Shown: positions 17,364 through 27,634, numbered from the stretch's first letter. The stretch: 64,000 bases of DNA from Photobacterium profundum SS9 (GCF_000196255.1 NC_006371.1:1297783-1361782); one strand, 5' to 3'. Made by a program: numbers and translations. The notes: a model not told the origin generated them from the letters alone.

Positions 17364-18386
17364 GTGAAATTAGCGTCTCTACATCAAGGTCGTGATGGTC
17401 AACTCATTGTTGTATCGAGAGATTTAACAAAAGCCGTTCACGCACACGACATTGCCCCAACCCTACAGTTTGCGTTAGATAACTGGGAACAAGTCGAACC
17501 TGATTTACAGCACCTCTACCGCAACCTTAATGATGGTGTTGCTCATGATGTCTTTCCTTTTAACCCGCACGGATGTGCTTCGCCGCTTCCTCGTGCATAT
17601 CAATGGGCTGATGGCAGTGCTTATGTTAACCACGTTGAATTGGTTCGAAAGGCCCGTGGGGCAGCAATGCCTGAAAGCTTCTGGACCGATCCTTTAATGT
17701 ACCAAGGTATGTCTGATGGCTTTCTTGGTCCTTATCAAGATATACAAGCAGCCGATGAAGCATGGGGAATCGATTTTGAAGGTGAAATTGCGGTCATTAC
17801 CGACGATATTCCAATGGGAACACGCACAGAACAGCTACACGACCACATTAAATTGCTGATGTTAGTGAATGATGTGTCGTTACGTAACCTTATTCCTAAT
17901 GAACTAGGCAAAGGGTTTGGGTTCTTCCAATCAAAACCCGCATCAGCTTTTTCACCTGTAGCAATAACGCCCGATGAACTGAATGACAGCTGGTATGATT
18001 TTAAAGTACACCACCGCCTAACGGTCCACTTAAATGGCGAATTATTTGGACAGCCTCATGCGGGAACAGACATGACCTTTAATTTCGCTGAATTGGTGCA
18101 ACATATCGCGAAAAGCCGCCATGTTGGGGCGGGAACAATCATTGGTTCAGGCACTGTATCTAACCTTGACCGTACAAGTGGCTCTTGCTGCTTAGCCGAG
18201 CGACGTATGCTTGAAGCGATTGAAAATGGCATACCTGTAACCCCCTTCATGAAGTTTGGCGATACCGTAAAAATAGAAATGTTTGATGACGATGGGCGCT
18301 CTATTTTCGGTGCAATAGAGCAGAAGGTCGTTAAATACACTAACGTCTATGATAAACAAGATTTAGAACGCCATAAACCCGTTTAA
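17364..18386 (+). CDS. fahA: Fumarylacetoacetase
   Basis: 340 residues. FAH-superfamily hydrolase: the GTG start (AAGGAG upstream) is followed by an N-terminal domain and a catalytic barrel with WGIDFEGEIAVI and GTVSNLDRTSGSCCLAERR, where the family binds the divalent metal and substrate. Cleaves fumarylacetoacetate to fumarate and acetoacetate. Separated from hmgA by 89 bp and from maiA by 21 bp. Confidence 0.9.
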   Translation: MKLASLHQGRDGQLIVVSRDLTKAVHAHDIAPTLQFALDNWEQVEPDLQHLYRNLNDGVAHDVFPFNPHGCASPLPRAYQWADGSAYVNHVELVRKARGAAMPESFWTDPLMYQGMSDGFLGPYQDIQAADEAWGIDFEGEIAVITDDIPMGTRTEQLHDHIKLLMLVNDVSLRNLIPNELGKGFGFFQSKPASAFSPVAITPDELNDSWYDFKVHHRLTVHLNGELFGQPHAGTDMTFNFAELVQHIAKSRHVGAGTIIGSGTVSNLDRTSGSCCLAERRMLEAIENGIPVTPFMKFGDTVKIEMFDDDGRSIFGAIEQKVVKYTNVYDKQDLERHKPV

Positions 18387-18407
18387 ATAAAAAGGGCTGG
18401 AATAACA

Positions 18408-19067
18408 ATGGATGACGCAATTGCAATAACGCTATACGATTATTACCGTTCTTCTGCCTCATACCGTGTTCGTATTGCATTAAATTTGAAAGGGTTGGAT
18501 GCAGGTAAAAGCTACGAGCAGTGCCCTATTTCACTCATTGATAATGAACAAAACAGTAGTAGTTATACCACTGTAAACCCTAATGGCTTAGTGCCTAGCG
18601 TGAAAACCGACCACGGCATATTGAGTCAATCTTTAGCGATCATTGAATACCTCGATGAAACGTACCCAAATATTCCTTTGCTACCTAACGATCCTTGGCA
18701 AAAAGCGCAGTGTCGCTCTTTTGCCTTATTGATTGCCTGCGATATTCACCCTTTAAATAACCTTCGCGTACTTAACTACTTAAACAGTGATTTAGGCGCT
18801 AACCAGAACGAAAAGATGGTTTGGTATTTTCATTGGCTTGAACGCGGTTTTCAGGCATTAGAAGCCATGTTGAGTCGTAGCTTATCATTTGAACAGACTT
18901 TCTGTTTCGGCAAGCACGCAACGTTGGCTGATATTTGCTTAATTCCACAAATTTACAACGCGAAGCGTTTTGATTTTGATATGACTAAATACCCCAATCT
19001 CTCGCTCGTTGATCAGCATTGCCAACAAATAAGTGCATTCAAACTGGCTCATCCCGATCAACAGTAA
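18408..19067 (+). CDS. maiA: Maleylacetoacetate isomerase (zeta-class GST)
   Basis: 219 residues. Thioredoxin-like N-domain with the zeta signature YRSSASYRVRIALNLKGL (Ser-Ser of the glutathione site near residues 14-15), VNPNGLVPSV cis-Pro loop, QSLAIIEYLDETYP, and an all-helical C-domain ending in the usual ICLIPQIYNAKRF block. Isomerises maleylacetoacetate to fumarylacetoacetate with glutathione. Sits between fahA and aacS as in other tyrosine-degrading gammaproteobacteria. Confidence 0.93.
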   Translation: MDDAIAITLYDYYRSSASYRVRIALNLKGLDAGKSYEQCPISLIDNEQNSSSYTTVNPNGLVPSVKTDHGILSQSLAIIEYLDETYPNIPLLPNDPWQKAQCRSFALLIACDIHPLNNLRVLNYLNSDLGANQNEKMVWYFHWLERGFQALEAMLSRSLSFEQTFCFGKHATLADICLIPQIYNAKRFDFDMTKYPNLSLVDQHCQQISAFKLAHPDQQ

Positions 19068-19155
19068 GTGAGCTGCAACAGTAAACGATCAACATAAGCA
19101 AAGCAGTACAAAACAATCATAAACATGACGATGTTACACACGGAGGGTTTAACCA

Positions 19156-21162
19156 ATGACAGTAAACACCGACGATCCACACATGCTGTGGCGCCCTTCA
19201 CGGGAGCGTATTCAATCCAGTTTGCTCTATCAATTTATGATTCAATTAAGTGAGCAACAAAATACGCTGTTTCATGATTACCACCAGCTACATCATTGGT
19301 CTATTACCCATAGCGACATCTTTTGGGATCAAGTTTGGGATTTTTCTGATGTGATAGGTCATAAAGGCGAGCCCACTTGCTTAACACCCCCACAATCAAC
19401 ACTGCCTGCTAAAGAGACGCAGTGGTTTCCTAATGCAACGCTGAACTTTGCAGAGAATCTACTCAAAAACTGGAATCGACATGCAGCCGCAGATGCCATC
19501 GTATTTCATTGTGAAGGGCAAAAAGAGCTGCAACAACGTATAAGCTGGCAACAGCTCTATCGTCAAACATCACAACTAACCCAGTTTCTCGCCGCTAAAG
19601 GGGTTAAAAAAGGTGATGTAGTCGCAGGATACATACCCAACATACCTCAGGCCATTATTGCCATGTTAGCTACATCGACATTGGGCGCAATTTGGACATC
19701 GACGTCACCCGACTTTGGTGCAGATAGTGTTGTAGAGCGATTTGGTCAAACCAAGCCCAAAGTATTATTAACGGCAGACGGCTATTTTTATAACGGAAAA
19801 TCACACAGCAGCTTAGACAATATCACGCAAATGCTCGCTCAACTTCCCAGCGTCGAACAATTGATCGTTATTCCCTATACTCAGGTAGATATACGTGAAT
19901 TGACAGCTTCTATCCCTAAAACTATCACGCTAACTCTTTGGCAAAGTGCATTAGAACCATACGAACCAACAGATATTCAATTTGCACCAGTGCCTTTTAA
20001 CCATCCGCTGTATATCTTGTATTCGTCTGGTACAACAGGCAAACCCAAATGCATTGTTCACAGCACGGGCGGTTTGCTACTGAATCACCTTAAAGAACAC
20101 AAGTTACACTGTAACACAAGGAATGGTGATCGGATTTTCTATTTCACGACATGCGGCTGGATGATGTGGAATTGGTTAGTCAGCGGGTTAGCCTCTGGGG
20201 CTACAATCGTACTGTATGACGGTTCACCATTTTACCCAAATGCGAGTGTATTATGGGATATGGCAGAGCAAGAACAGCTTTCATTGTTTGGCACATCTGC
20301 CAAATATTTAGAAGCACTCGAAAAACAAAATTACAGCCCAAACCAGTTCCATTCTTTACCACACCTACAAACATTATGTTCAACAGGTTCAGTGCTTGCA
20401 CCAGAACAATTTGACTATGTGTACAGCCACATCAAATCTGATCTACAGCTTGCTTCTATTTCTGGTGGTACAGATATTTGTGGTTGCTTTGCTATCGGTA
20501 ATCCCTTGAGTCCGGTTTATAAAGGAGAATGCCAAAGCCAAGCATTAGGTATGGATGTACGTGTGTTCAATGAACAAGGTCAAACAGAATTAACCCAACA
20601 AGGTGAGCTTGTTTGTTGTAATAGTTTCCCAAATCAACCTATTGGTTTTTGGAATGATCCTGATGGAAAGCGCTATCACAATGCGTATTGGAATACCTAT
20701 CCGAATACATGGCATCACGGCGATTTTGTAGCGTTAAGCAGTACGGGTGGCATGGTTTTCTTTGGGCGTTCTGATGCCGTATTAAACCCAGGCGGTGTAC
20801 GTATCGGTACAGCAGAGGTTTACCGCCAAGTAAACCCATTACACGAAATTACCGATTCAGTGGTAATAGGACAAAACTGGAAGAACGATGTGCGGGTGGT
20901 GTTATTTGTTCAGCTTGCCGATGGTTACCTGTTAGACGACGCACTCAAAGCCACGATACGCCAGCGCATTAAACACCATTGCTCTCCCCGTCATATACCT
21001 GCCGTTATTCTGCCAGTTACTGATATACCTAGAACCAAATCTGGTAAGTTGGTGGAACTTGCCGTGCGTAACATCGTGCATAATTTGCCAGTAACAAATA
21101 TAGGAGCCTTGGCAAACCCAGCAGCATTAGAAGAGTATAAAGGCCGTAAAGAATTAAAATAA
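19156..21162 (+). CDS. aacS: Acetoacetyl-CoA synthetase
   Basis: 668 residues. Adenylate-forming ligase: ACS N-terminal cap, P-loop-like YSSGTTGKPKCIVH, second core motif GGTDICGCF (near 435), adenosine-binding HHGDF, and the C-terminal acetylatable Lys in IPRTKSGKLVE. Activates the acetoacetate released by FahA to acetoacetyl-CoA, which links tyrosine breakdown to thiolase and central metabolism. The ribosome site GGAGGG lies 11 nt upstream. The function fits its place at the end of the operon. Confidence 0.92.
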   Translation: MTVNTDDPHMLWRPSRERIQSSLLYQFMIQLSEQQNTLFHDYHQLHHWSITHSDIFWDQVWDFSDVIGHKGEPTCLTPPQSTLPAKETQWFPNATLNFAENLLKNWNRHAAADAIVFHCEGQKELQQRISWQQLYRQTSQLTQFLAAKGVKKGDVVAGYIPNIPQAIIAMLATSTLGAIWTSTSPDFGADSVVERFGQTKPKVLLTADGYFYNGKSHSSLDNITQMLAQLPSVEQLIVIPYTQVDIRELTASIPKTITLTLWQSALEPYEPTDIQFAPVPFNHPLYILYSSGTTGKPKCIVHSTGGLLLNHLKEHKLHCNTRNGDRIFYFTTCGWMMWNWLVSGLASGATIVLYDGSPFYPNASVLWDMAEQEQLSLFGTSAKYLEALEKQNYSPNQFHSLPHLQTLCSTGSVLAPEQFDYVYSHIKSDLQLASISGGTDICGCFAIGNPLSPVYKGECQSQALGMDVRVFNEQGQTELTQQGELVCCNSFPNQPIGFWNDPDGKRYHNAYWNTYPNTWHHGDFVALSSTGGMVFFGRSDAVLNPGGVRIGTAEVYRQVNPLHEITDSVVIGQNWKNDVRVVLFVQLADGYLLDDALKATIRQRIKHHCSPRHIPAVILPVTDIPRTKSGKLVELAVRNIVHNLPVTNIGALANPAALEEYKGRKELK

Positions 21163-21338
21163 GCATTAAGACAAACAGGGAAATATTGCTAATTAGGTGC
21201 TCTTTCATGGAAATTCGGATATTTTCCGACCGCTTGTGTCATGCAAAAAATACCTCTCTTCTACCGACGGCTCTTTTTGAGTAACATGGATGTATTGAAG
21301 ACGGTTACCCCGTCATTCCGAAGGAGATCTGTCACAGC

Positions 21339-22331
21339 ATGAAACGCATTCCTACTAATATCATCACGGGCTTTTTGGGTGCTGGTAAAACGACCTCTAT
21401 TTTATCTTTACTGGCTCGCAAACCTGAAAATGAAAAATGGGCAGTATTGATTAATGAATTTGGCAACGTCGGCGTCGATGGTGCAATCCTTTCTCAACAA
21501 GGTGCGATCATTAAAGAAGTGCCGGGGGGTTGTATGTGTTGTGTCGCAGGCCTGCCTATGTCTGTCGGTATTAATGCTTTATTAGCACAAAAACCTGACC
21601 GTTTATTACTCGAACCGACAGGTTTGGGTCACCCCAAAGAAGTCATCAGGAAGCTTACCTCGGGTATGTATAAAGATTACATCGACCTTCGTGCAACCAT
21701 TACTGTTGTTGATCCTCGCCATTTTGCTGATACCGCGTATACCGACAATTCAAATTTCCAAGATCAGCTCGCGCTTGCCGATGTGGTTGTCGCCAACAAA
21801 ATCGATGAAAGTACAGAGTATGACCTCATCGCGTTTGAACATTTTATTGAAAGCTGCCAACCTGCAAAAGCAGCGATTGGTAAGGTTCAGCAAGGTGAGC
21901 TTGAGCTTAGTTGGCTAGACGTTGAACGCCTAGAACGAGAAGCGCAACATAGCCACCATCATCACCACTCAGACAGTGCCGACATGGCACCGTTACCCGA
22001 TTTTGAATTAGCCCCAGGGCAAGTTTTTATTCGTAAGGAAAATAGCGGCCAAGGCTATCGCAGCTGTGGCTGGTTTTTTGCTGCCGATCAAATTTTCGAT
22101 TTCTCCCAGTTATTTACACTATTCTCAAAGATAAGTGCCCAACGCGTTAAAGCCGTTGTGAACACTGAGCGTGGTTGTATTGCCTTTAACGTGGTAAACC
22201 AAGTGGTATCTGTAAATGAATTATCGTTAGATGGCTTTGAATCACGTATCGAGTTTATCGACAAAGAGCTTCTGCCTTGGGATGAACTAGAAAGCATTCT
22301 CTGCTCAATAATTAGAAAAGAGTCTTTATAA
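21339..22331 (+). CDS. yeiR: Zinc-binding GTPase of the COG0523/CobW family, YeiR-like
   Basis: 330 residues. Walker A GFLGAGKT at 11-18, the COG0523 metal motif CMCC at 65-68, switch/Walker B region LLLEPTGLGHPKEV, guanine specificity NKID, a histidine run near residue 210, and a C-terminal CobW_C domain. The whole length resembles E. coli YeiR, a Zn-dependent GTPase. Metallochaperone-type role is inferred. Ribosome site AAGGAG present. No clear Zur box was seen upstream. Confidence 0.87.
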   Translation: MKRIPTNIITGFLGAGKTTSILSLLARKPENEKWAVLINEFGNVGVDGAILSQQGAIIKEVPGGCMCCVAGLPMSVGINALLAQKPDRLLLEPTGLGHPKEVIRKLTSGMYKDYIDLRATITVVDPRHFADTAYTDNSNFQDQLALADVVVANKIDESTEYDLIAFEHFIESCQPAKAAIGKVQQGELELSWLDVERLEREAQHSHHHHHSDSADMAPLPDFELAPGQVFIRKENSGQGYRSCGWFFAADQIFDFSQLFTLFSKISAQRVKAVVNTERGCIAFNVVNQVVSVNELSLDGFESRIEFIDKELLPWDELESILCSIIRKESL

Positions 22332-22423
22332 TTCATAGAATCGGCCTATCGCACTAAGTAATGTGAACACGTTATCGATAAGTGATAGGTTGGTCAGGTT
22401 ATTTTATTCAGCAAGGAGCAACC

Positions 22424-23809
22424 ATGCTAAACCCTGCTACTGCTAAAGCAGTTATCGATCATGCCCTCTTTCTTGGGGCTGATTTTGCCGAATTATTTGT
22501 AGAACATCACCAATCAAGCTCTGTAGAGTTAGTCTCGGGTGAGGTTGATAAAGTCAATTCAGGTATCGATTTTGGTATCGGTATCCGTTTGTTTTTCGGT
22601 CACAAAGTACTTTACGGGTACACCAACAGCACGGAAGAAGAAGAATTAAAACGTGTTACTAGCCTACTTACCGCAAAAGATAAACGTGATCAAATCATTG
22701 ATGGCGTAGCACTAAATCTTAACCGTTACACCAATAAACACACTTGTCAGTTCCCACTGAGCCAAGGTGCAGAACTTGCACAAAAGATTGCTTTCTTAAA
22801 AGAAGTGAACCATTCAGCCCGCGCTGAAAGCGACAAAATTTCTCAGTTCATCGGTCGTATGTTGCAACGTGAACAGCAAATTGAAATCTTCAACTCTGAA
22901 GGTCTTCATATTGGTGATACCCGCCATTATACCCGTGTAGCAGCCACTGCAATTGCACAAAATGGTAGCGACCAATCTACAGGCTTTGAAGCTCCGGGCG
23001 CATTAACTGGTTGGGAATTTCACAACAGCGTGAATGCAAAAGATCTTGGTCAACATGTCGCTAAACAAGCCATGGTTAAACTATTTGCCGATCCTTGTCC
23101 GTCAGGTGAAATGCCTGTGATTATCGGTAACGGCTTTGGCGGTGTTATTTTCCATGAGGCCTGTGGTCACCTACTTGAAACCACATCGGTTGCCAAGAAA
23201 GCCTCGGTTTTCCACGACAAAATGGGCGAGATGATTGCCAATACTGTGGTCAACGCAGTTGATGACGGCACCATGACGAATGAATGGGGTTCTATCAACA
23301 TCGATGATGAAGGCATGGAAACCCAACGCACTCAGCTTATCAAAAACGGTAAGTTAACCAGCTTTATGGTTGATAAATTAGGCGGCATGAAGACTGGCTA
23401 TGCGCCAACAGGTTCTGGCCGTCGTGAATCATACAAATACGCACCGACTTCTCGTATGCGTAATACCTTCATTGAAGCAGGCAACAGCTCGCTTGATGAA
23501 ATGGTAGCCAGTGTTGAGCACGGCATTTATGCGCCGAAGATGGGCGGCGGTTCTGTTCAACCAGGTACTGGTGAATTTAACTTTGCCGTACAAGAAGCCT
23601 ACTTAATTGAAAATGGTAAGATCACTAAGCCATTGAAATCAGCTACCTTGATCAGTACTGGACCTAAAGTATTGAAAGAAATCAGCATGGTGGGTAATGA
23701 CTTTGCATTAGCAGCTGGCATGTGTGGTTCTGTAAGTGGTTCAGTGCCAACAACTGTTGGCCAACCGGCGCTAAAAGTTGACAATATTCTTGTTGGGGGT
23801 GGTAACTAA
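22424..23809 (+). CDS. TldD-like metalloprotease subunit
   Basis: 461 residues from the ATG at 22424, preceded by AAGGAG; the frame is open 14 codons further but without ribosome site. TldD/PmbA family: the zinc motif HEACGH (about 244-249) is intact, followed by GSGRRESYKYAPTSRMRNT and GGGSVQPGTGEFNF. TldD and its partner form a hollow heterodimer that degrades unfolded peptides and matures some RiPPs. The sequence is not typical of the main chromosomal TldD, so it is probably a second paralogous pair. Confidence 0.85.
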   Translation: MLNPATAKAVIDHALFLGADFAELFVEHHQSSSVELVSGEVDKVNSGIDFGIGIRLFFGHKVLYGYTNSTEEEELKRVTSLLTAKDKRDQIIDGVALNLNRYTNKHTCQFPLSQGAELAQKIAFLKEVNHSARAESDKISQFIGRMLQREQQIEIFNSEGLHIGDTRHYTRVAATAIAQNGSDQSTGFEAPGALTGWEFHNSVNAKDLGQHVAKQAMVKLFADPCPSGEMPVIIGNGFGGVIFHEACGHLLETTSVAKKASVFHDKMGEMIANTVVNAVDDGTMTNEWGSINIDDEGMETQRTQLIKNGKLTSFMVDKLGGMKTGYAPTGSGRRESYKYAPTSRMRNTFIEAGNSSLDEMVASVEHGIYAPKMGGGSVQPGTGEFNFAVQEAYLIENGKITKPLKSATLISTGPKVLKEISMVGNDFALAAGMCGSVSGSVPTTVGQPALKVDNILVGGGN

Positions 23810-25152
23810 TGGCTGATCAAAACAAACTTCAGAATGCGATTGACCACGTATTAGAAAAAGTAAAAGCAGCGGGTGCACAAGCCGATGTTATTGCCAACCG
23901 CAGTAACAACTTTTCACTGAAAGCCAACGACGGTGAACTTGCCGAATATAAAGTGACATCAGGGCAAGTTATTGGTGTGCGGGTAGTGAAAGATCAGCGT
24001 GTAGCCACCAGCTATTCTGAATCATTAGCGCCAGAAAGCCTTGATATCATGCTCGAACAAGCACTGCAAAATGCCCAGTTCTCCCAGCAAGATGAACATC
24101 AAGCTATTAGCTGTATTAACAGTAAAATTACCACTAACATTGCTGAAATCTATCAACAAGATAACGCAACAGTTGATGATAAAATTGAAATGGCGTTAGC
24201 GCTTGAAAACGGTGTGGTATCAAAGCCTCACGCTTCTAGCTCGCCATACAATGGTTTCGCTGAGTCTGACAGCCAAATCATTCTTGCGAATAGCCAAGGC
24301 ACGCTTTGTCACCATCAAGAACGTTCTACCTATTGCTATGCATACACCTTGTACGAGCAAGACGGTAAACAATCGATGCATGGTGGCATGTCTTCAGGAC
24401 GTCGCTTTGACCAACTCGATGCAAACTTCTGTATCAATCATGGTTATGACATCGCTCAAGCCTTGCTTGATGGCGGCCCTATTGCGACTCAGAACTACTC
24501 AGTCGTCTTCGACTTAAGCTCGCTAAGTAACCTGTTTGGTGCATTTAGCATGAGCCTGTCGGGGCAGTCGGCAATGAAAGGGATTAACCCTTGGCGCGAT
24601 CTATTAGGGCAGCAAGTGGCTAGTTCGCTATTAACCATTTCTGATAAAGCAATTGTTGAAGGTGGCTTTGCAATTAAGAGCTTCGACAGTGAAGGTTTTG
24701 CTGCACGTGACACCATTTTAATTGGTGAAGGTAAGCTACAGAACATGCTCCACAATAGCCATACCGCAAGCTTCTTTGGCATTGAGAATACTGCCAATGG
24801 CGCACGTTCAGCGAAAGGTGGCTTAGGCGTATCACCTCGTCATACTGTTATTGCTGCTGGTACAAGTTCTGATGCAGAAGTCACGGCTGGCGAATACCTT
24901 GAGCTTATCGAGCTTCAAGGGGTTCACTCTGGAGCAGATGCTGTAAGCGGTGATTTCTCGTTCGGCGCGAGTGGTTTCTTATGCCGTGACGGTAAGCGCG
25001 TTCAAGCTGTTCGTGGTATTACCGTTGCTGGTAACTTTTATCAAATGCTGAAAGAAGTTGATGCGGTAAGTAATACACTGAGCAACGATTACGAGCGTGA
25101 TTTTTTTGCACCACAGATTCGTTTTGCCCGTTTGAGTATTGCAGGTAAATAG
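23809..25152 (+). CDS. PmbA/TldE-like partner subunit
   Basis: 447 residues; its ATG overlaps the TAA of the TldD-like gene (TAATG). Same fold but no HExxxH motif, as expected for the non-catalytic TldE/PmbA partner. Blocks include MSLSGQSAMKGINPWRDLLGQ, DTILIGEGKLQNMLHNSHTA and GASGFLCRDGKR. Co-translation with the TldD-like protein fits assembly of a heterodimer. A terminator follows at 25181. Confidence 0.83.
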   Translation: MADQNKLQNAIDHVLEKVKAAGAQADVIANRSNNFSLKANDGELAEYKVTSGQVIGVRVVKDQRVATSYSESLAPESLDIMLEQALQNAQFSQQDEHQAISCINSKITTNIAEIYQQDNATVDDKIEMALALENGVVSKPHASSSPYNGFAESDSQIILANSQGTLCHHQERSTYCYAYTLYEQDGKQSMHGGMSSGRRFDQLDANFCINHGYDIAQALLDGGPIATQNYSVVFDLSSLSNLFGAFSMSLSGQSAMKGINPWRDLLGQQVASSLLTISDKAIVEGGFAIKSFDSEGFAARDTILIGEGKLQNMLHNSHTASFFGIENTANGARSAKGGLGVSPRHTVIAAGTSSDAEVTAGEYLELIELQGVHSGADAVSGDFSFGASGFLCRDGKRVQAVRGITVAGNFYQMLKEVDAVSNTLSNDYERDFFAPQIRFARLSIAGK

Positions 25153-25174
25153 AACAACAGTTAGCCAGACACAC

Positions 25175-25208
25175 AAAAAATAGATCACAATTGTGGTCTA
25201 TTTTCTTT
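25175..25208 (+). terminator. Terminator after the TldD/PmbA pair
   Basis: TAGATCACAA/TTGTGGTCTA (25181-25200) forms a loopless palindrome with one G-T pair, preceded by six As and followed by TTTTCTTTT. Confidence 0.7.
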
Positions 25209-25444
25209 TCAGCCTCCGCATTAACTAAACATCAAGAGCCATTCTTCACATCTCCTACATTAATCCGAAAAAACAATTATGCTTAAATTTTACCTACAAG
25301 AACTCCAAAACGATTGACGGGTCTTTATGTAAACATCACAGCCCAAATCGATATCAAAACATAATTGGTTCAAAACTAAACACGCTTACTTTCTATACCC
25401 AAATATCACTCAGACTCATAAAGAGGATATTGATCTTACTTGTA

Positions 25445-25463
25445 ATTGATAATGAATATCATT
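25445..25463. promoter_or_regulatory. Fur box
   Basis: ATTGATAATGAATATCATT matches the 19-bp Fur consensus at about 17 positions. It lies 35 bp before the start of the gene at 25498, where a promoter should be, so iron repression of 25498-27634 is likely. Confidence 0.65.
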
Positions 25464-25497
25464 AAGATTAGTTCATCTTATAAAGACGAGGTAAGTT

Positions 25498-25992
25498 ATG
25501 GAATTACAGCAATGTTGGATGCGTTATTTAAAAGCTGAGCAGCTTATGGAACAAGGTCATTGGCCTGAAGCGCATCACCTATACAGTGAAGTGTTAAATA
25601 ATCTTCCTGCACATATCCATCTCGCTTTAGAAGACGAGAATATTAAACCCTGTCAATTCTCATGCTTATTAATCGCATTAAGAGATGCCACTGTCGCACA
25701 ATCTTCAATACTCAATCGAATGGGACAATATCAGAACGCATTTGCAATCTTGAATCAATCTTATGCCCTCTTGCAATTTATCTCTCTTGAAACAAGCATT
25801 CTTGTACAGCGCACAAGCTCGACTCTCAATAAACAAAGTGACGATCTTCTGCGTTATATGGGGGCTTTTTGTATCGCTCAATGTGATTCCCAATGGATGG
25901 CTGAATACGAACAGCTTCAAAAAGCACACCACTACTTTGCTCAATTAAAAGTAACCCCAGATTCATCTCATTCCACGCATCTCATTAATTGA
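25498..25992 (+). CDS. Helical TPR-like protein of unknown function, Fur-box gene
   Basis: 164 residues without signal peptide or membrane segment. The N-terminal part reads like helix-turn-helix repeats of the TPR kind (AEQLMEQGHWPEAHHLYSEVL, then NRMGQYQNAFAILNQSYALL). Ribosome site GAGGTAAGTT lies before the ATG. It sits 15 bp before the ABC double-ATPase gene and behind a Fur box, so it is probably co-expressed with it under low iron. I do not recognise a specific family. Confidence 0.7.
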   Translation: MELQQCWMRYLKAEQLMEQGHWPEAHHLYSEVLNNLPAHIHLALEDENIKPCQFSCLLIALRDATVAQSSILNRMGQYQNAFAILNQSYALLQFISLETSILVQRTSSTLNKQSDDLLRYMGAFCIAQCDSQWMAEYEQLQKAHHYFAQLKVTPDSSHSTHLIN

Positions 25993-26007
25993 TAATAGGG
26001 ATATATC

Positions 26008-27634
26008 ATGCCAAACCAAGCCATTCTTCAAGTTCGTAACCTCTCTGTCAGTTTTACTACTAATGATGGAATGGTCGATGCGGTAAAAAGTATCAACTTC
26101 GATTTAAACGCAGGCGAAACACTTGCCATTGTAGGAGAATCAGGTTCTGGTAAATCTGTCTCGAGTAATGCATTAATGTGTCTATTACCAGACAATGCCA
26201 TTATCTCTTCACAATCGAGCATTGTTTTTGACGGTGAATCAATCTTAGAAAAAACCGATCGTCAAATGCAGTCTATTCGAGGCGAGCGTATTGGTATGAT
26301 TTTCCAAGAACCAATGACCTCTTTGAACCCCTATTTACGGGTGGGTATTCAAGTTGCAGAAGCCATTATGTGCCATCGCCGTATATCTAAAGCTCAGGCA
26401 AAAATACGCGTTTTAGAGCTCTTTAAGCTCGTTCATTTACCCAACCCTGAGCAAGCTTATACCAAGTACCCACATGAGTTTTCAGGTGGTCAACTACAAC
26501 GCATTATGATTGCAATGGCCCTTATCAATAAGCCTAACATTTTGATTGCTGATGAACCGACCACTGCGTTAGATGTTACGGTTCAAGCAGAAGTCCTCAA
26601 TTTAATTAAAGAGATACAGACTGAAATGGGCATGGCGATCCTGTTTGTTACTCACGATCTTGGTATTGTTAAACACTTTGCTGACCGCGTACTGGTAATG
26701 TGCAAGGGTGAAATAGTGGAAGAAGGAAAAACAAAACAACTTTTCCACGCTCCGCAACATGAATACACACAGATGTTGATCAACTCAATCCCGAAAGGTC
26801 AGAAAGATCCCATTAAAGCCAATGCTCCCGACCTCCTTCGTGCTGAAGATATTCGCGTGAAATTTCTAATAAAAACGCACTTCATTCAAAGTAAGAATCA
26901 ATACTTTGAAGCGGTAAAAGGTATTTCATTCACGATTAAACAAGGTGAAACCTTAGGGATTGTAGGCGAGTCTGGCTCAGGTAAATCAACACTAGGCCGC
27001 GCTATTATTGGCTTGCTTCCCTCTACGGGTAAAATTGCTTACAAGGGAATCGACCTGAGCTCACTCACAGATAAAGAACGTTTTGAACTAAAAAAAGACG
27101 TACAAATGGTCTTCCAAGACCCTTATGGTTCTCTATCACCTCGTATGACGGTAGGAGAAATCATCACTGAAGGTTTAACGGTGCACCAGCCTCATTTGTC
27201 TAAACAAGAACGTTTGCAAAAGGCCCGTATTGCGCTTGAAGAAGTTCGCTTAGATCCACATTCAATTAACCGTTACCCTCATGAATTTTCTGGGGGGCAA
27301 CGCCAACGTATAGCGATTGCTCGTGCGTTGATTCTTGATCCATCCTTTATTCTACTGGATGAGCCTACATCAGCACTTGATCGCTCTGTTCAACTCACGG
27401 TGATTGATTTACTTAAAGATATTCAAGCCAAAAGTAATATAGGCTTTTTGTTTATTAGCCATGACCTTTCTGTCGTCAAAGCGCTGTCTGATCGAGTATT
27501 AGTAATGCAAAATGGGGGAAGTAATGGAACAAGGCACAGCCGAAGAGATATTCCATAACCCTCAGCATGAATACACGAAAAATTTGATCAATGCTTCGTT
27601 TGATTTAGATGAAGAAGCAATCCCTAGGTATTAA
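26008..27634 (+). pseudogene. Double-ATPase peptide-type ABC transporter protein (YejF-like), frameshifted near the end
   Basis: Two complete ABC ATPase domains in tandem: first Walker A GESGSGKS, signature SGGQLQR, Walker B LIADEP; second GESGSGKST, SGGQRQR, LLLDEP. This is the layout of YejF and other dipeptide/microcin C importer ATPases. In the uninterrupted frame the protein ends at 27558 with an unrelated tail. A run of five Gs at 27514-27518 shifts the frame; with four Gs the usual C-terminus (EVMEQGTAEEIFHNPQHEY) continues to a TAA at 27632-27634, giving 541 residues. The loss is C-terminal of the second ATPase core, so partial function or a sequencing error is possible. No permease or binding protein lies beside it, which is unusual. 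Confidence 0.8.

Noticed and set aside
21955..21975. Histidine run in the YeiR-like protein as a cloning tag
   Set aside because: It is internal and lies where COG0523 GTPases usually carry a natural His-rich metal-binding loop.
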